A stretch of 64,000 nucleotides of DNA from Pteria penguin (Eukaryota; Mollusca; Bivalvia; Pterioida; Pteriidae). Shown in pieces: positions 1 through 9,745 of this stretch (the first letter of the stretch is position 1; each line of letters starts with the position of its first letter). The DNA lies in assembly GCA_035048485.1 (NCBI GenBank), contig CM068590.1:4712093-4776092 (forward strand), given 5' to 3'. The position numbers were made by a program, and so were the translations under genes. The notes beneath the pieces were generated by a model. It ran no database searches. It was given only the letters and a program-made list of their open reading frames with translations, and was not told the DNA's origin.

Positions 1-1301
1 GACCTGTGCCACAGACTTAAAATTGTATTTTAGATTTAATTTCAGTATCATGCTTATCCCAGTTATTAAATATACTTAGTAAGTTATTCTAGATTGACTG
101 AGAGGATTTCATTAAAACGGTTCAAAATTTTGATTATTGTTTTACGTCACTCCACTGTTATTTCACGCCCATGGTGACGACATCTGCATTACATAGAAAT
201 TTTTGTTTTTGTAACGTTCCCATCCCAAACAGTGATGGACCGTTTACCACCCACGCCTACCGGTTTCACTATCTCATCCGAGACACAGGACACAGGTGTG
301 CGCACGTCGGGAGTCGAGCTGACTTCCTCTCGATCACTAGACGAGCGCCTCATCCACTGACCTACACAGGCTCCAGTAGTAATATTTACTGGCAGTATTT
401 ACTGGCGATATTTACTGGCAATATTTACTGGCAACATGTACTTGTATGTATCCAATAGAGTAGAGAAAGTATATCTTGGAAGAGTAACATGGAAATAAGT
501 AGTATTAATATTATATATCAAAACCCGTAACAGTCTTTATATTGCATTATAAAATCACATAAAAAATCAAAACAAACAAATGGCGAAAAAAAAAAAAAAA
601 ACCAAACAAACAAACAAAACAAACAAAAAACTACAAACAAACAAAATCTCAAATGGATCATGGTTTCTTGATGTATTTTACAAAATGACCACAGTGCATC
701 GTTTTTTATTTACATTTAAGATAATTTGTGGCAATTGTGAGCTGTAAAGTTCTGTATTGAAATCATTTCAGTTTTGAATCATTTGTAAGTTTAAAACCCA
801 GTCACGGATCCAGAAATTTCGTCGAATGAATTTTTCTAGATGGGGTCCCCCATTGTTTTGTGTGTAAAGTAACTTATTTTACATAAAAAATATCAAGAAA
901 AAAATAATTTTCTTCTAATCCCTCATTCTCTTTTGGTTCCCCGCATGCATAATGATTACATATATTGAAATAAAACCAGATTTGTACTCACAGTTTCAAA
1001 TGCTAAGATGAAAGGGATGTACACTTTATGTTGTAGCTATATATTGAGAGAAATTATCTACATCTATTTTTGGTTAAATGCACAAATCATTAGTAAACAT
1101 AGTATACATGAATATGTACTTCTTCTTATAATGTCATGGGCGTGTCCTAACTATAGTTTTCTGACCCCACCAAAACACACACATTTACTGATCTATACCA
1201 TATTTTTTATTCTTGATGATAGAACAAGAACAACGGATATAAATGTTTGCTGACTACCACCATTATGCGATATTCTGCTGCATATACAACACGGATGGCT
1301 T
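1..1301. other. Intergenic 3' flank of N1 and remnant of another unit
   Basis: I see no gene here. Bases about 131-235 match the promoter-side block found upstream of the other leaders (near 12570, 34610, 40190 and 45410), so a further unit probably starts to the left of the window. Bases about 985-1300 match the 3' flanks of N4 and N5 (near 32930-33290 and 42040-42300). A reverse-complement AATAAA lies at 1206-1211 and could be the N1 polyadenylation signal. The rest holds a 13-bp tandem repeat, an A/C-rich tract near 585-645 and a degraded GGATCC-type MITE near 801-950. Confidence 0.5.
383..434. repeat. 13-bp tandem repeat, 4 copies
   Basis: The unit TATTTACTGGCAN is repeated four times head to tail with changes only at the last base. 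It is a short minisatellite in intergenic DNA. Confidence 0.85.
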
Positions 1302-2033
1302 TCAGTATTTCACTACTTTCACTTTGCTCTTCAACTCCCCGATCCATGAATGTCCCTCACTGTCAACATCAATGAAATAAGGTTTCTTCAACCCAGGTGG
1401 TTTTAAATATTAAAGGAACTTGCCATCCTTATCTAGGACGTGTATTCTGTTGTTGTGCATGTCCGTGATAAGCACGCGACCACTGATGTCTGTGGTAACG
1501 CCATGCGTATAGAATGATGAGGCATCAGATCCTGTGTACTCGTACCGTGGTCTGTGGTCTTTATCAAATGCCAGCAGTTTATGTGTCCCTGTGTCAGTAA
1601 CGTATAGATCCTCGTTGACTTTATTCACGGCTACTCTACTTGGACAGGAAAATAACCCTGGATCAAATTCATGTATAATGTCCCTTCCAATAGTGTACTG
1701 GATTACTCGGTGGTCAATGTGATACGTCACGATGACGTCACTTTTACGTAGCGAACATATTCCACACGGCTTGTACGGGGTAGAGAATGCATGCGTGATT
1801 CTCCATGACGTCGCTTCCTTTGCAGCTGACACGATACGCTTTTTGTCACAGTCACTGAAGAGGACGTCTCCCTTTTGAGTTACGGTGACGTCATTGAACC
1901 AGAAGCCAGTGTGTATGATATCCAATACGGTGCCATCACGGTCCACCAGCTGTATACAGTGTGGACCTGTCTCCACCCAGGCCAGACCCGACGAAATGGT
2001 ACAGGCGATGATTGGATTTTCTCCCATAATCAC

Positions 2034-2313
2034 AGAGTTATTCTCATATTTACTGCAAAATGATCAGCCTGTCTCCCAAAGGGGGGAGGGGGGGGGGGGT
2101 TGGAAGATAGGTTACACGACCTACTTCGCGCTCAATGTTATCATGACGTCATAAGCAAACACGACACAACGTCAAGCAACTTTATTTTTGTTCGTTTTCC
2201 ATCAAAACGGAAGGGAAAATGACAAATTTAGGGGTAAATTATTGAATGGGAGAAAAATAATCTACCGCTATTGTCCGGTGGTGACAGAGAAATCAACTAA
2301 CCCGGGTGTCAAA
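2034..2313. other. Non-homologous block interrupting N1
   Basis: N5 and N6 run uninterrupted from the linker (SSFxPG) into the NHL start (IACTT). In N1 these are separated by about 280 bp with a long G tract at 2082-2098. I found no inverted ends or target duplication. It could be an intron-like insertion or a filler from a rearrangement. Confidence 0.6.
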
Positions 2314-2831
2314 TTAACTTAGTCCATGCCGAGGCTTGCCACGATGGAATGAGGATACTACTTCTGGCGTGGATAGTAATGGTGTAACCGACGCGCACGC
2401 TTGTTGTGGTGGTTCTTTACTTCCTGTGACATCTGTGTCTTTGCCCGAAATTTTCTTTTCTAAATTGCATACAGAAATGTTTAGTTTTCCGGTCATGGTT
2501 GCTATAATTTGACTATCAATTTGGCCAGGAGTGTATTTGGGAGAGGACTGCTGAGATACGGTTGGAAGGGCTTTCAGATCGGCGATATCAAGCTGGTGTT
2601 CTAAAAGACTGATATCATTTATTTGTACAAGTTCCTCTAGTTGTCTTATGTGTCTTTTGAATTCCTCATACTTGTCATTTATTGCTCTTTCGTGTATTTG
2701 AAGCGTCCTTTCATCGTTTTCGCTGATTTCTTTAAGCTCCCTGCGTACTTTGTCGAAGGCCTTATCTACGGTTTCATGGATACGAGTTGCATGCGCTACT
2801 AATTCTTGGTCAATTTTCTTGACATTGTCTT

Positions 2832-3009
2832 TGTTGATAAAATTTGTTTTGTAAGACTTATTTCTCAATATTTCGTTTTGTCTATATCTGCTACGTTTGA
2901 TTCCTAAAATTGTATGAGTTCTAGAATATACGATGTAGAAACGTGTTTCGGTGTTATGTTGGTCTGTGTTGATGCTGTCTCGAACTCGTCTAATCTCCTC
3001 ATCTCAACA
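2832..3009 (+). repeat. 5' LTR (178 bp)
   Basis: Begins TGTTGATAAAATTTG and ends CTCATCTCAACA. Flanked outside by GTCTT. I compared it base by base with 7506-7683 and found no difference. Confidence 0.95.
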
Positions 3010-3022
3010 TGGTGGCAGCGGT
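3010..3022 (+). other. Primer binding site, tRNA-Leu type
   Basis: TGGTGGCAGCGGT abuts the 5' LTR. It is complementary to the CCA-bearing 3' end of animal tRNA-Leu species whose acceptor stem ends ACCGCTGCCA. Confidence 0.75.
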
Positions 3023-3102
3023 AAAGGAACTCGGAAGCGAATGATCTCGAGAATTCTGTCATTCGTCAACTTTAGCGTAATATTATTGCTGTATTGTGCA
3101 TT

Positions 3103-4000
3103 TATGGCTCAGAACGGAGAAGGCCAAGTTGACCAAGGTCAAGGACTCGTCGCTCCTGCTGCCCAATCGTTGGTGAACCCGAATTTGCGTTTACCCCGGA
3201 ATTGGATATAACGTCAGGTAACGTTTCTGAAAAACTTTAAAAACATGGAAAAGACAGGTAGAAAATTTATCTATTGGCCCAGTGGCACAACAAATCTCCA
3301 CAAAACGTACAAACAGCAACTTTAATAACTGTGGTGGAGAAAACTTACTAAAAGTTTATGATCAATTTATATGGGCAGAGGGTGAGGATAGAAACAATCC
3401 CGAACATGGTTCTCACTAAAATAGAACGATATTGTAATCCTCGCCGCAATGAAGTTGCTGAATCGCACAAAATTTGGTCCACAAAATATAATCCGTCTGA
3501 ACCCATTGACAAATTTTATTACTGAACTACGCACAAGGGTGAAATCCTGCAATTTTGGTACCCTTGAGGAAAAGAATGATAAGGGACAAAATTGTTTTTT
3601 CTACAAGTGGGAAAGTTCAACAACTTTTCTTCGCGAAGACCAGCTAAACTTGCAGCGAGCTATTAAGATTTGCCAGTCTTATGAGCAGGCGAATAAACAA
3701 GTACAAGAAATGAGAAACGAGGAAACTCACAGAGTAAACAAAGTACATAAAACGCAACATCAACACAGTAGACCGAATACCTCTACTACAAACAAATCGA
3801 GTCACACTAAATCTGGCAACAAACCCAAGGAGCACCAAAATACTGAAAGGAAAGTTAAATCGTGTAAATTCTGTGGTCGTCAACATGAAATGCGAAAAAG
3901 AAAGCATGTCCTGCATGGGGTAACACTGCGATAAAACTGTCATGGACGAAATCACTTCAAGGTCAAATGCAAGAAGGTCAATATGTTGGTACCAAACCTG
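3103..4000 (+). pseudogene. Degenerate gag of the Steamer-like element
   Basis: The likely gag start is the ATG at 3103 (MAQNGEGQ...), open to a stop at 3209-3211 after which the frame is lost. A second open stretch at 3449-3934 is rich in charged and polar residues and ends in a zinc-knuckle region beginning CKFCGRQH. A frame change near 3900 separates this from the remaining Cys/His residues, including an NHFK motif. Gag would package the element RNA. As read it is not translatable in one piece. Boundaries are approximate. Confidence 0.7.
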
Positions 4001-4089
4001 ATCCTCAGCCTTAGTTATGACTCATCTGATTCAGACCGTGACTTATGGTTGAATAGCGTCGCTAATGGTAACAAAACTAAACATTAAAG

Positions 4090-7000
4090 CTCGTATGAAG
4101 GTCAACAACTGCGATGTGGTTTTTTCAAATCGATAGTGCTGCTGAAACTAACACTATTTGCCAACGTTTTGTTCGAAAGGAACAAGTTCGACCGAGTTCG
4201 TCCACAATGCATATGTTCAATGGCAGTACACTTAAACCTCTTGGTGAAACTGATTTGTATCGGTAACTAACCCCAAAACCGGAAAAGAGTATGATGTGAA
4301 ATTCTCCATCGTTAGCAACAAGTTACAATGCTTACTTGGTCTCGAGTCGTGTCAAAAAATGAACTTATTGACTGTGAATGAAGGAGAAATTTTATCGCGA
4401 ACGTAAAAATTACCGATTCGTTGGGTGACCTTGGGGAAGCTACACTTACCGTCGACCCGGAAGTCAAAACCTACAGCTATGCCATGTCGGAAAATTCCTA
4501 TTGCTGTCAAGGACAAGGTCAAGAAACCGAGATTGACATTCTAGTGCAGAGAGGTGTTCTGATACCTGTGACACTAAACCTACCCGGTGGGTAAGTTCAA
4601 AATGGCAGTCGTACATAAACCTAATGGAAAAACTACGCATCTGTATAGATCCGCAAGCCCTTAATAATGCGTTAATCAGGGAACACTATGCCCTTACCTG
4701 TTTTGGATGACATCTTACCTAAACTACAGAAAGCCAAGATCTTCAGTAAACTGGATGTGAAGAGGCCTTCTGGCACGTTAAAATTAGATGAAACAGTCTA
4801 GTGAACTTACTACTATGATCACACCATTTGGTCGTTTTTTAGGTGGGGCTAGATTACCTTTCGGCTTGAAGGTATTCTAGTTGAAATATTCCAGCGAAAA
4901 CTTACCGAAGCATTGAATGGTTTGGAAGGAACATTCCCAATCGCTGATGATATTATTGTGGCTGGATGTGGTGATACCGTACAGGATGCAGAGCGTGGAC
5001 AATGAAGAGAAATTAAAGCATTTATATGACCGATGCAAGAAATATTAAAATTGTTACTTAATGAAAATAAGAAAGAACTTGCCATGAGAGAAATTATTTT
5101 CCATGGACATAGAATAACAAGTGAAGGTGTAAAGGTGGATGAAAGCAAAGTAGAGGACTATCTTAGATATGGCCAGTCCAACAGATGTTGCAGAACTAAA
5201 GCGTCTATGTGGAATGGTCCAGTATATGGCAAAAATTCCTACCGAGCTTATCCGGAACTCTAGATAACCGTTTACGTGTGCTTACACGAAAAGATGCCGC
5301 ATGGAACTGGACTCGTGAGTGCGAAAATGCGTTTCGTGAAGTGAAAACAGAAACTAACAAATACGCCTATCTTAGCGTACTTCAATCCAGAACTCGATTC
5401 TTGTGCTACAGACAGACAGTAGCAAGGATGGACTAGGTGCAGTGTTACTCCAGAATGGTATAGAACCAATTGAGTATGCGTCAAAAATCACTCACAAACA
5501 CTCAAAGGAAATGGGCTCAAATCGAAAAAGAAGCCTTATCGATTTAATTTGGCTTGAAAAACGTTTCGATCAATACACGTATGGACGGAAGGTGATTGTG
5601 GAGAATGACCACAACCATGGAATCAATATTAAAGAAACCACTTTCATTAGCACGCGTCGCTTACAGGATATCATAATGGAGCTAAACCGGTATGATATAG
5701 TATTCCATTTCTAAAAGGGGAGAAACTCTTGATTGCAGACACTCTTAGTCGTGCACGTTTCATGCAAAAGCCAGACGAACGTCCGCGCATTTTTAGTACT
5801 GTGTCAATGAGGATATATCGAACAAACGGTTAGATGAAATCCGATCTGCAACCCGTAATGATTCTGGTCTGCAGGAACTTATAAAAATCATTGAAGATGG
5901 CTGGCCTGACTCATCAACATGATCTGAAGGACATTTGTAAACCATATTTCGATATGCGTGAAACCCTCAGTGTATACGATGGCATCGTAACAAAAGGAGA
6001 AGCCATTGTGATTCCGAAAGTGTTGGTACCCAATATAAAAAGCCCGACTGCATTCCGCTCATCTTGGTTATGATTCCATGATTCGGAGAGCACGTGGTAC
6101 TGTTTTCTGGCCTAACATGACGGGTGACATTAAACAAATGGCAAATAATTGTATTCCATGCCAGGAGATGAAACCGCAACCTACTAAAACACCACTAAGA
6201 CAACACTATGATGGAGGAATCACCGTGGGCTAAGATTGGTGCTGATCTATTCCAAATAAAGGACAGAAATTACCTCGTCAGCATCGATTACTACAGCAAT
6301 TACATTGAGGTTGACTACTTACCTACTACAAACCTCAAAACAAGTGATAAAATCGTTTAAGAAGCAGTTTGCTCGATTTGGCATTACCATTGACTATCAT
6401 ATCAGATAATGGACCGCAGTTTACATCCTCTGATTTCCGTGATTTTACTACCGCTTGGGGCATATCTCACTATACGTCATCACCTAATCACCAACGCGCA
6501 AATGGCAAGGCAGAATCCGCCCGTTAAAGTAATTAAGCATCTGATGATGAAATGTGACCGTGAAGGAACGGTGACAATTTGAGCATTGATGGAACAAAGG
6601 AACAAACTCCTCGTCAAGACACAGGGCTTAGTCCCAATGAAATGTTGTTTGGTAGACAAACAAGGACGCGCATCCGACTTTACCGCGTAAAAAAGCCCGC
6701 AAAAATTAAAAAAAAGCGTGAAAATAAAAAAAGCGACAACGAAGTGTTTAAAAACGCTACTATGACAAAACGGCTAACTACCTACTTACTTTTTTTATTC
6801 TTAAAGAGCATCCACCCCTGAAGGTAAATCAAAATGTGTATTTCCAACATACAAATTCGACAAAATGGATTCTTGGAAAAGTTGTGTCGATTATAGGACC
6901 GCACTCCTCTATACAGTGATATCCCAGGATGGTATTGTATACCGCCGTAACCGTTTACACATACGCCCAACCGCTGATAAAAAAATTAAAAAAAAAAATG

Positions 7001-7299
7001 TAATGCGCGACAAATCACCGATTCGCATACGTAATGATGTTGCTGACAGACGGAAGATGCCGTCGACTCAAATCGTTTCGGAACGTCATGAACTTACCAA
7101 CTATAAACATGGAACAAGTAATGTTGAAATTGAGAATCATGCTCAACCTGTCGATCAGAATAGCACCGCTGAAATTAATTGTGCTCCGCAACCAAATGTA
7201 ATTCACGAGGATAACAGTGAGTCAGTGCGTGTTCCGCTCCGTAAATCAGTGCGTGTCCGAAAAGAACCAGAAAAGTTCAAAGACTTTGTTCGTTATTAA
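4090..7299 (+). pseudogene. Degenerate pol (protease, RT, RNase H, integrase)
   Basis: In order: an aspartic-protease-like stretch near 4115-4330; reverse transcriptase near 4540-5270 with KLDVK and an ADD active-site motif (IADDIIVAG) near 4945-4970; RNase H at 5403-5714 (LQTDSSKDGLGAVLLQ, EYASKIT); integrase near 5890-6700 with a Cys pair (CIPCQ), a central-domain Asp (DYYSNY) and SDNGPQFTS; and a basic C-terminal tail ending at 7297-7299. RT before RNase H before integrase identifies Ty3/gypsy. At least eight frameshifts or stops separate these pieces. It is non-autonomous as read. Confidence 0.85.
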
Positions 7300-7494
7300 C
7301 TCATTTAAAGAATAGTCAAATATAGTTTAATGTTGTTTATTTTGTAATATTCACAAGTAGTGTTTCTTATATACAAACTGTTACTGTGCATATTGAAAGA
7401 CACTCTAGTCAGTATATCAGTATTATGAGACAATAATTCTAAAGCTAACTGTAGTTTCAAAATATTTAAATGCGTAAAATATACCATTTCTCAA

Positions 7495-7505
7495 TGAAAA
7501 GGGGA
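7495..7505 (+). other. Polypurine tract
   Basis: A purine run (GAAAAGGGGA type) directly precedes the 3' LTR. It is the expected plus-strand priming site. Confidence 0.8.
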
Positions 7506-7683
7506 TGTTGATAAAATTTGTTTTGTAAGACTTATTTCTCAATATTTCGTTTTGTCTATATCTGCTACGTTTGATTCCTAAAATTGTATGAGTTCTAGAA
7601 TATACGATGTAGAAACGTGTTTCGGTGTTATGTTGGTCTGTGTTGATGCTGTCTCGAACTCGTCTAATCTCCTCATCTCAACA
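7506..7683 (+). repeat. 3' LTR (178 bp)
   Basis: Identical by eye to 2832-3009. Followed by the target duplication GTCTT at 7684-7688, after which the N1 coiled-coil coding sequence resumes. Confidence 0.95.
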
Positions 7684-8578
7684 GTCTTTGTACCCATGCC
7701 TCATCTGTTTAGCTTCGTCCAAAAGTTTACCCATTGTTTCTGGCATTCTTGTAAAGAGGCCCGTGCAAATTCTTTGTTTCATGGGCTTTCTTATCACGAA
7801 TTGCATCTTCAACTTCTTCTAAGTCATGCCCCTTATGTGAGGTAATGGAACATTTTACACAACATGTTTCCCTGCATGTCCTGCACCAAAGTACATTTTT
7901 ATTGTCAGAGTGTCTCTTACATGTTCGTTTTTCTCGTTCTGAATATAGAGCAAACTTGTGCGTTCGTCTTTTCTTCTCGTGTTTCTATTTACACCCCTTA
8001 CACAGAGCATCCTCGCAATTCAGACACTGATATTTTGCCGGGTTATCACATTCGGCGACGTCACAGGGTACTGCTCGCTGGAAATCTGCCATATTTCTAT
8101 AAAACAAAACAAAGCCTAGCAGAAAACGGAATATGGTCAAAGAACAACAACTCGTACCATCAGAAATTATGAAAATGCAAAACTATGAAATGTAAGTATC
8201 GACTTTATACGCAGGTATAGCTTTTACACATGTAAATAGATATCCAGATTGGGCACACGATCCTCATATCGTGTACAAAATTAATAGATATATATGTTCT
8301 ATATTTATTAGATAAAGTAGCAACGATTCATAATCATCATTAAATAAGAAAATGAAGAGTATGATTATGAGCTTAGAGACATATAACAAGCTATTTCAGA
8401 AGAGTATAAGGATTGGCGAATTCCACAAAGGCGGTGCTTTGGTTTCTAGACCACCCCCGGACCCTATTCGCATCCTACCAATTCTGACTAATTCTGAAAG
8501 ATGACATCCATTTACATTGTCATTTAAAATGCAAGACAAAATGATAATAATGAATAAAAAAAATATATAACAATAAGA

Positions 8579-8582
<4 letters not shown>

Positions 8583-8625
<43 letters not shown>

Positions 8626-8634
8626 GTGTGTGTG
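8583..8634. repeat. (TG)n microsatellite
   Basis: About 25 TG dinucleotides, nearly uninterrupted. Reading frames across it give artefactual CV or HT polymers. Confidence 0.95.
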
Positions 8635-9497
8635 TGGATATTTCACATATTTTCGGTGGTCTCATATATTTTTAAGTCAGTCAAATACCGTACATGTACC
8701 GTGGAAGTTGGAAAATCCTCGTTGCCTCGGTGGGCAGTCCACGTCTGTCCTCCGTGGACACCACGGGAGGCCAGATTTCTGTCCACGTTAATGTTAATAA
8801 TACAATTTGCCATCTACCTGTACTTGTCCTCTTGAGGTCAAAGCGGACAAGGTTTTCACACCTTTTACCTGTACGTGTCCTCTGGTGGACAAAACGGACG
8901 AGCTTTTCACACCTTTAAATTAAAATTGCCCCACAGTGGACGTAAGGGACATTACATAGATGTGCCTGTATTTTACAAACCGTCAGACATATCATGTTGT
9001 CATCTTGTCTTTAAAAATACGATCGTGAAACTTCAAGATTATTTTCATATATTTTTTTTTGCTTCCGCTAAACCTCCTGAAAGACAGATGCAAATATTAA
9101 TTACGGCCCCGATAACGAGTGAATACAACAATATTGCCGTGGAAATGATGTAAGTTATTTTAAGATTTATTATTATTATTATTTTTAATTTTAATTTTTT
9201 CTTGTGACCATGTGCCCGAATATCTTTCTTGCCGGTATTATGTCATGTTAATCAAAGAACATTAATGATAGTTTTTCACTTGTTCACAGCAGGTATCGGA
9301 CATTTACGATTAACTTCTTTGTTACCAAAATACTGTAAGTTCGGCTATCACATTTCAATGGACAGTCATTCATCAGCCGTCGTTTATTGCCGTTTGGTGC
9401 AATTAATTTATAACTAGGTAGGGCATTCAAGTGAGGGAATGTAGAGTACAGCAGTGCATGTTTACATGGGAATTTTTTACATCGTTTAAGAAAATCC

Positions 9498-9745
9498 AGG
9501 GCCCGCGCCATAAATTGAGAAAATATTTAAGTCTTATTTTTTTGTTCAGTAATGAATTTTTAACTGGGATTTGGATTTTTTTTATTCTATCCATAAATAG
9601 AATAAACCCATTCTGTATGACAATTTATTTGAATGTTTGATAATCAAGGACTTATAAACAAATTGTTTATAAGTCCTTGTAATAATGGAATTATTTAAAC
9701 TGAAATAATTGAAATGATTTTCTCAGTTTATGGCCCCAGACTCGG
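9498..9745. mobile_element. MITE, GGCGCCATAAACTGAGAA family, copy A
   Basis: Ends read CGCGCCATAAATTGAGAAA on the left and TTTTCTCAGTTTATGGC on the right. The internal sequence aligns with copy B at 15627-15845 except for a 41-bp palindromic insertion at 9647-9687. It lies inside the larger TA-flanked element. Confidence 0.75.
9647..9681. repeat. Perfect 17-bp palindrome with 1-nt centre
   Basis: Arms CAAGGACTTATAAACAA and TTGTTTATAAGTCCTTG are exact reverse complements separated by one A. Copy B of the surrounding MITE lacks it. Confidence 0.9.

Larger units (their letters stand above)
2832..7683 (+). mobile_element. Steamer-like Ty3/gypsy LTR retrotransposon, coding region degenerate
   Basis: A complete element of 4852 bp by structure. 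It has two 178-bp LTRs starting TG and ending CA that I find identical by eye, and a perfect 5-bp target duplication GTCTT (2827-2831 and 7684-7688). A primer binding site matching the 3' end of tRNA-Leu directly follows the 5' LTR, and a polypurine tract precedes the 3' LTR. Gene order gag, protease, RT, RNase H, integrase places it in Ty3/gypsy. Total size, LTR length and tRNA-Leu priming resemble Steamer of soft-shell clam (known family data). It is inserted into the N1 coding exon. The reading frames carry many frameshifts and stops, so it cannot encode its own proteins as read. Confidence 0.93.
1302..8092 (-). pseudogene. N1: B-box/coiled-coil/NHL TRIM-like pseudogene split by an LTR element
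   Basis: A RING-less TRIM-like gene. Family role: B-box and coiled coil mediate oligomerisation, and the NHL propeller binds RNA or protein; bivalve expansions are often linked to innate immunity. The ATG at 8092-8090 opens MADFQRAVPC, followed by a Cys/His-rich double B-box. The coiled coil is encoded at 2314-2831 and the NHL repeats at 1410-2033. Breaks: TAG at codon 36 (7985-7987); a +2 then -1 indel around codons 125-135; the LTR element at 2832-7683, bounded by GTCTT; about 280 bp of unrelated DNA at 2034-2330 between linker and NHL; and a TAA at 1410-1412 that removes the last 34 codons. The ancestral stop is still visible at 1302-1304. The splice acceptor TATAG sits just upstream of the ATG. 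Clearly a pseudogene. Confidence 0.9.

Noticed and set aside
2034..2313. A normal intron separating linker and NHL exons
   Set aside because: N5 and N6 are continuous across this point, no good donor is seen on the linker side, and N1 is disabled elsewhere.
8396..8665. His/Thr repeat frame
   Set aside because: Artefact of the (TG)n microsatellite.
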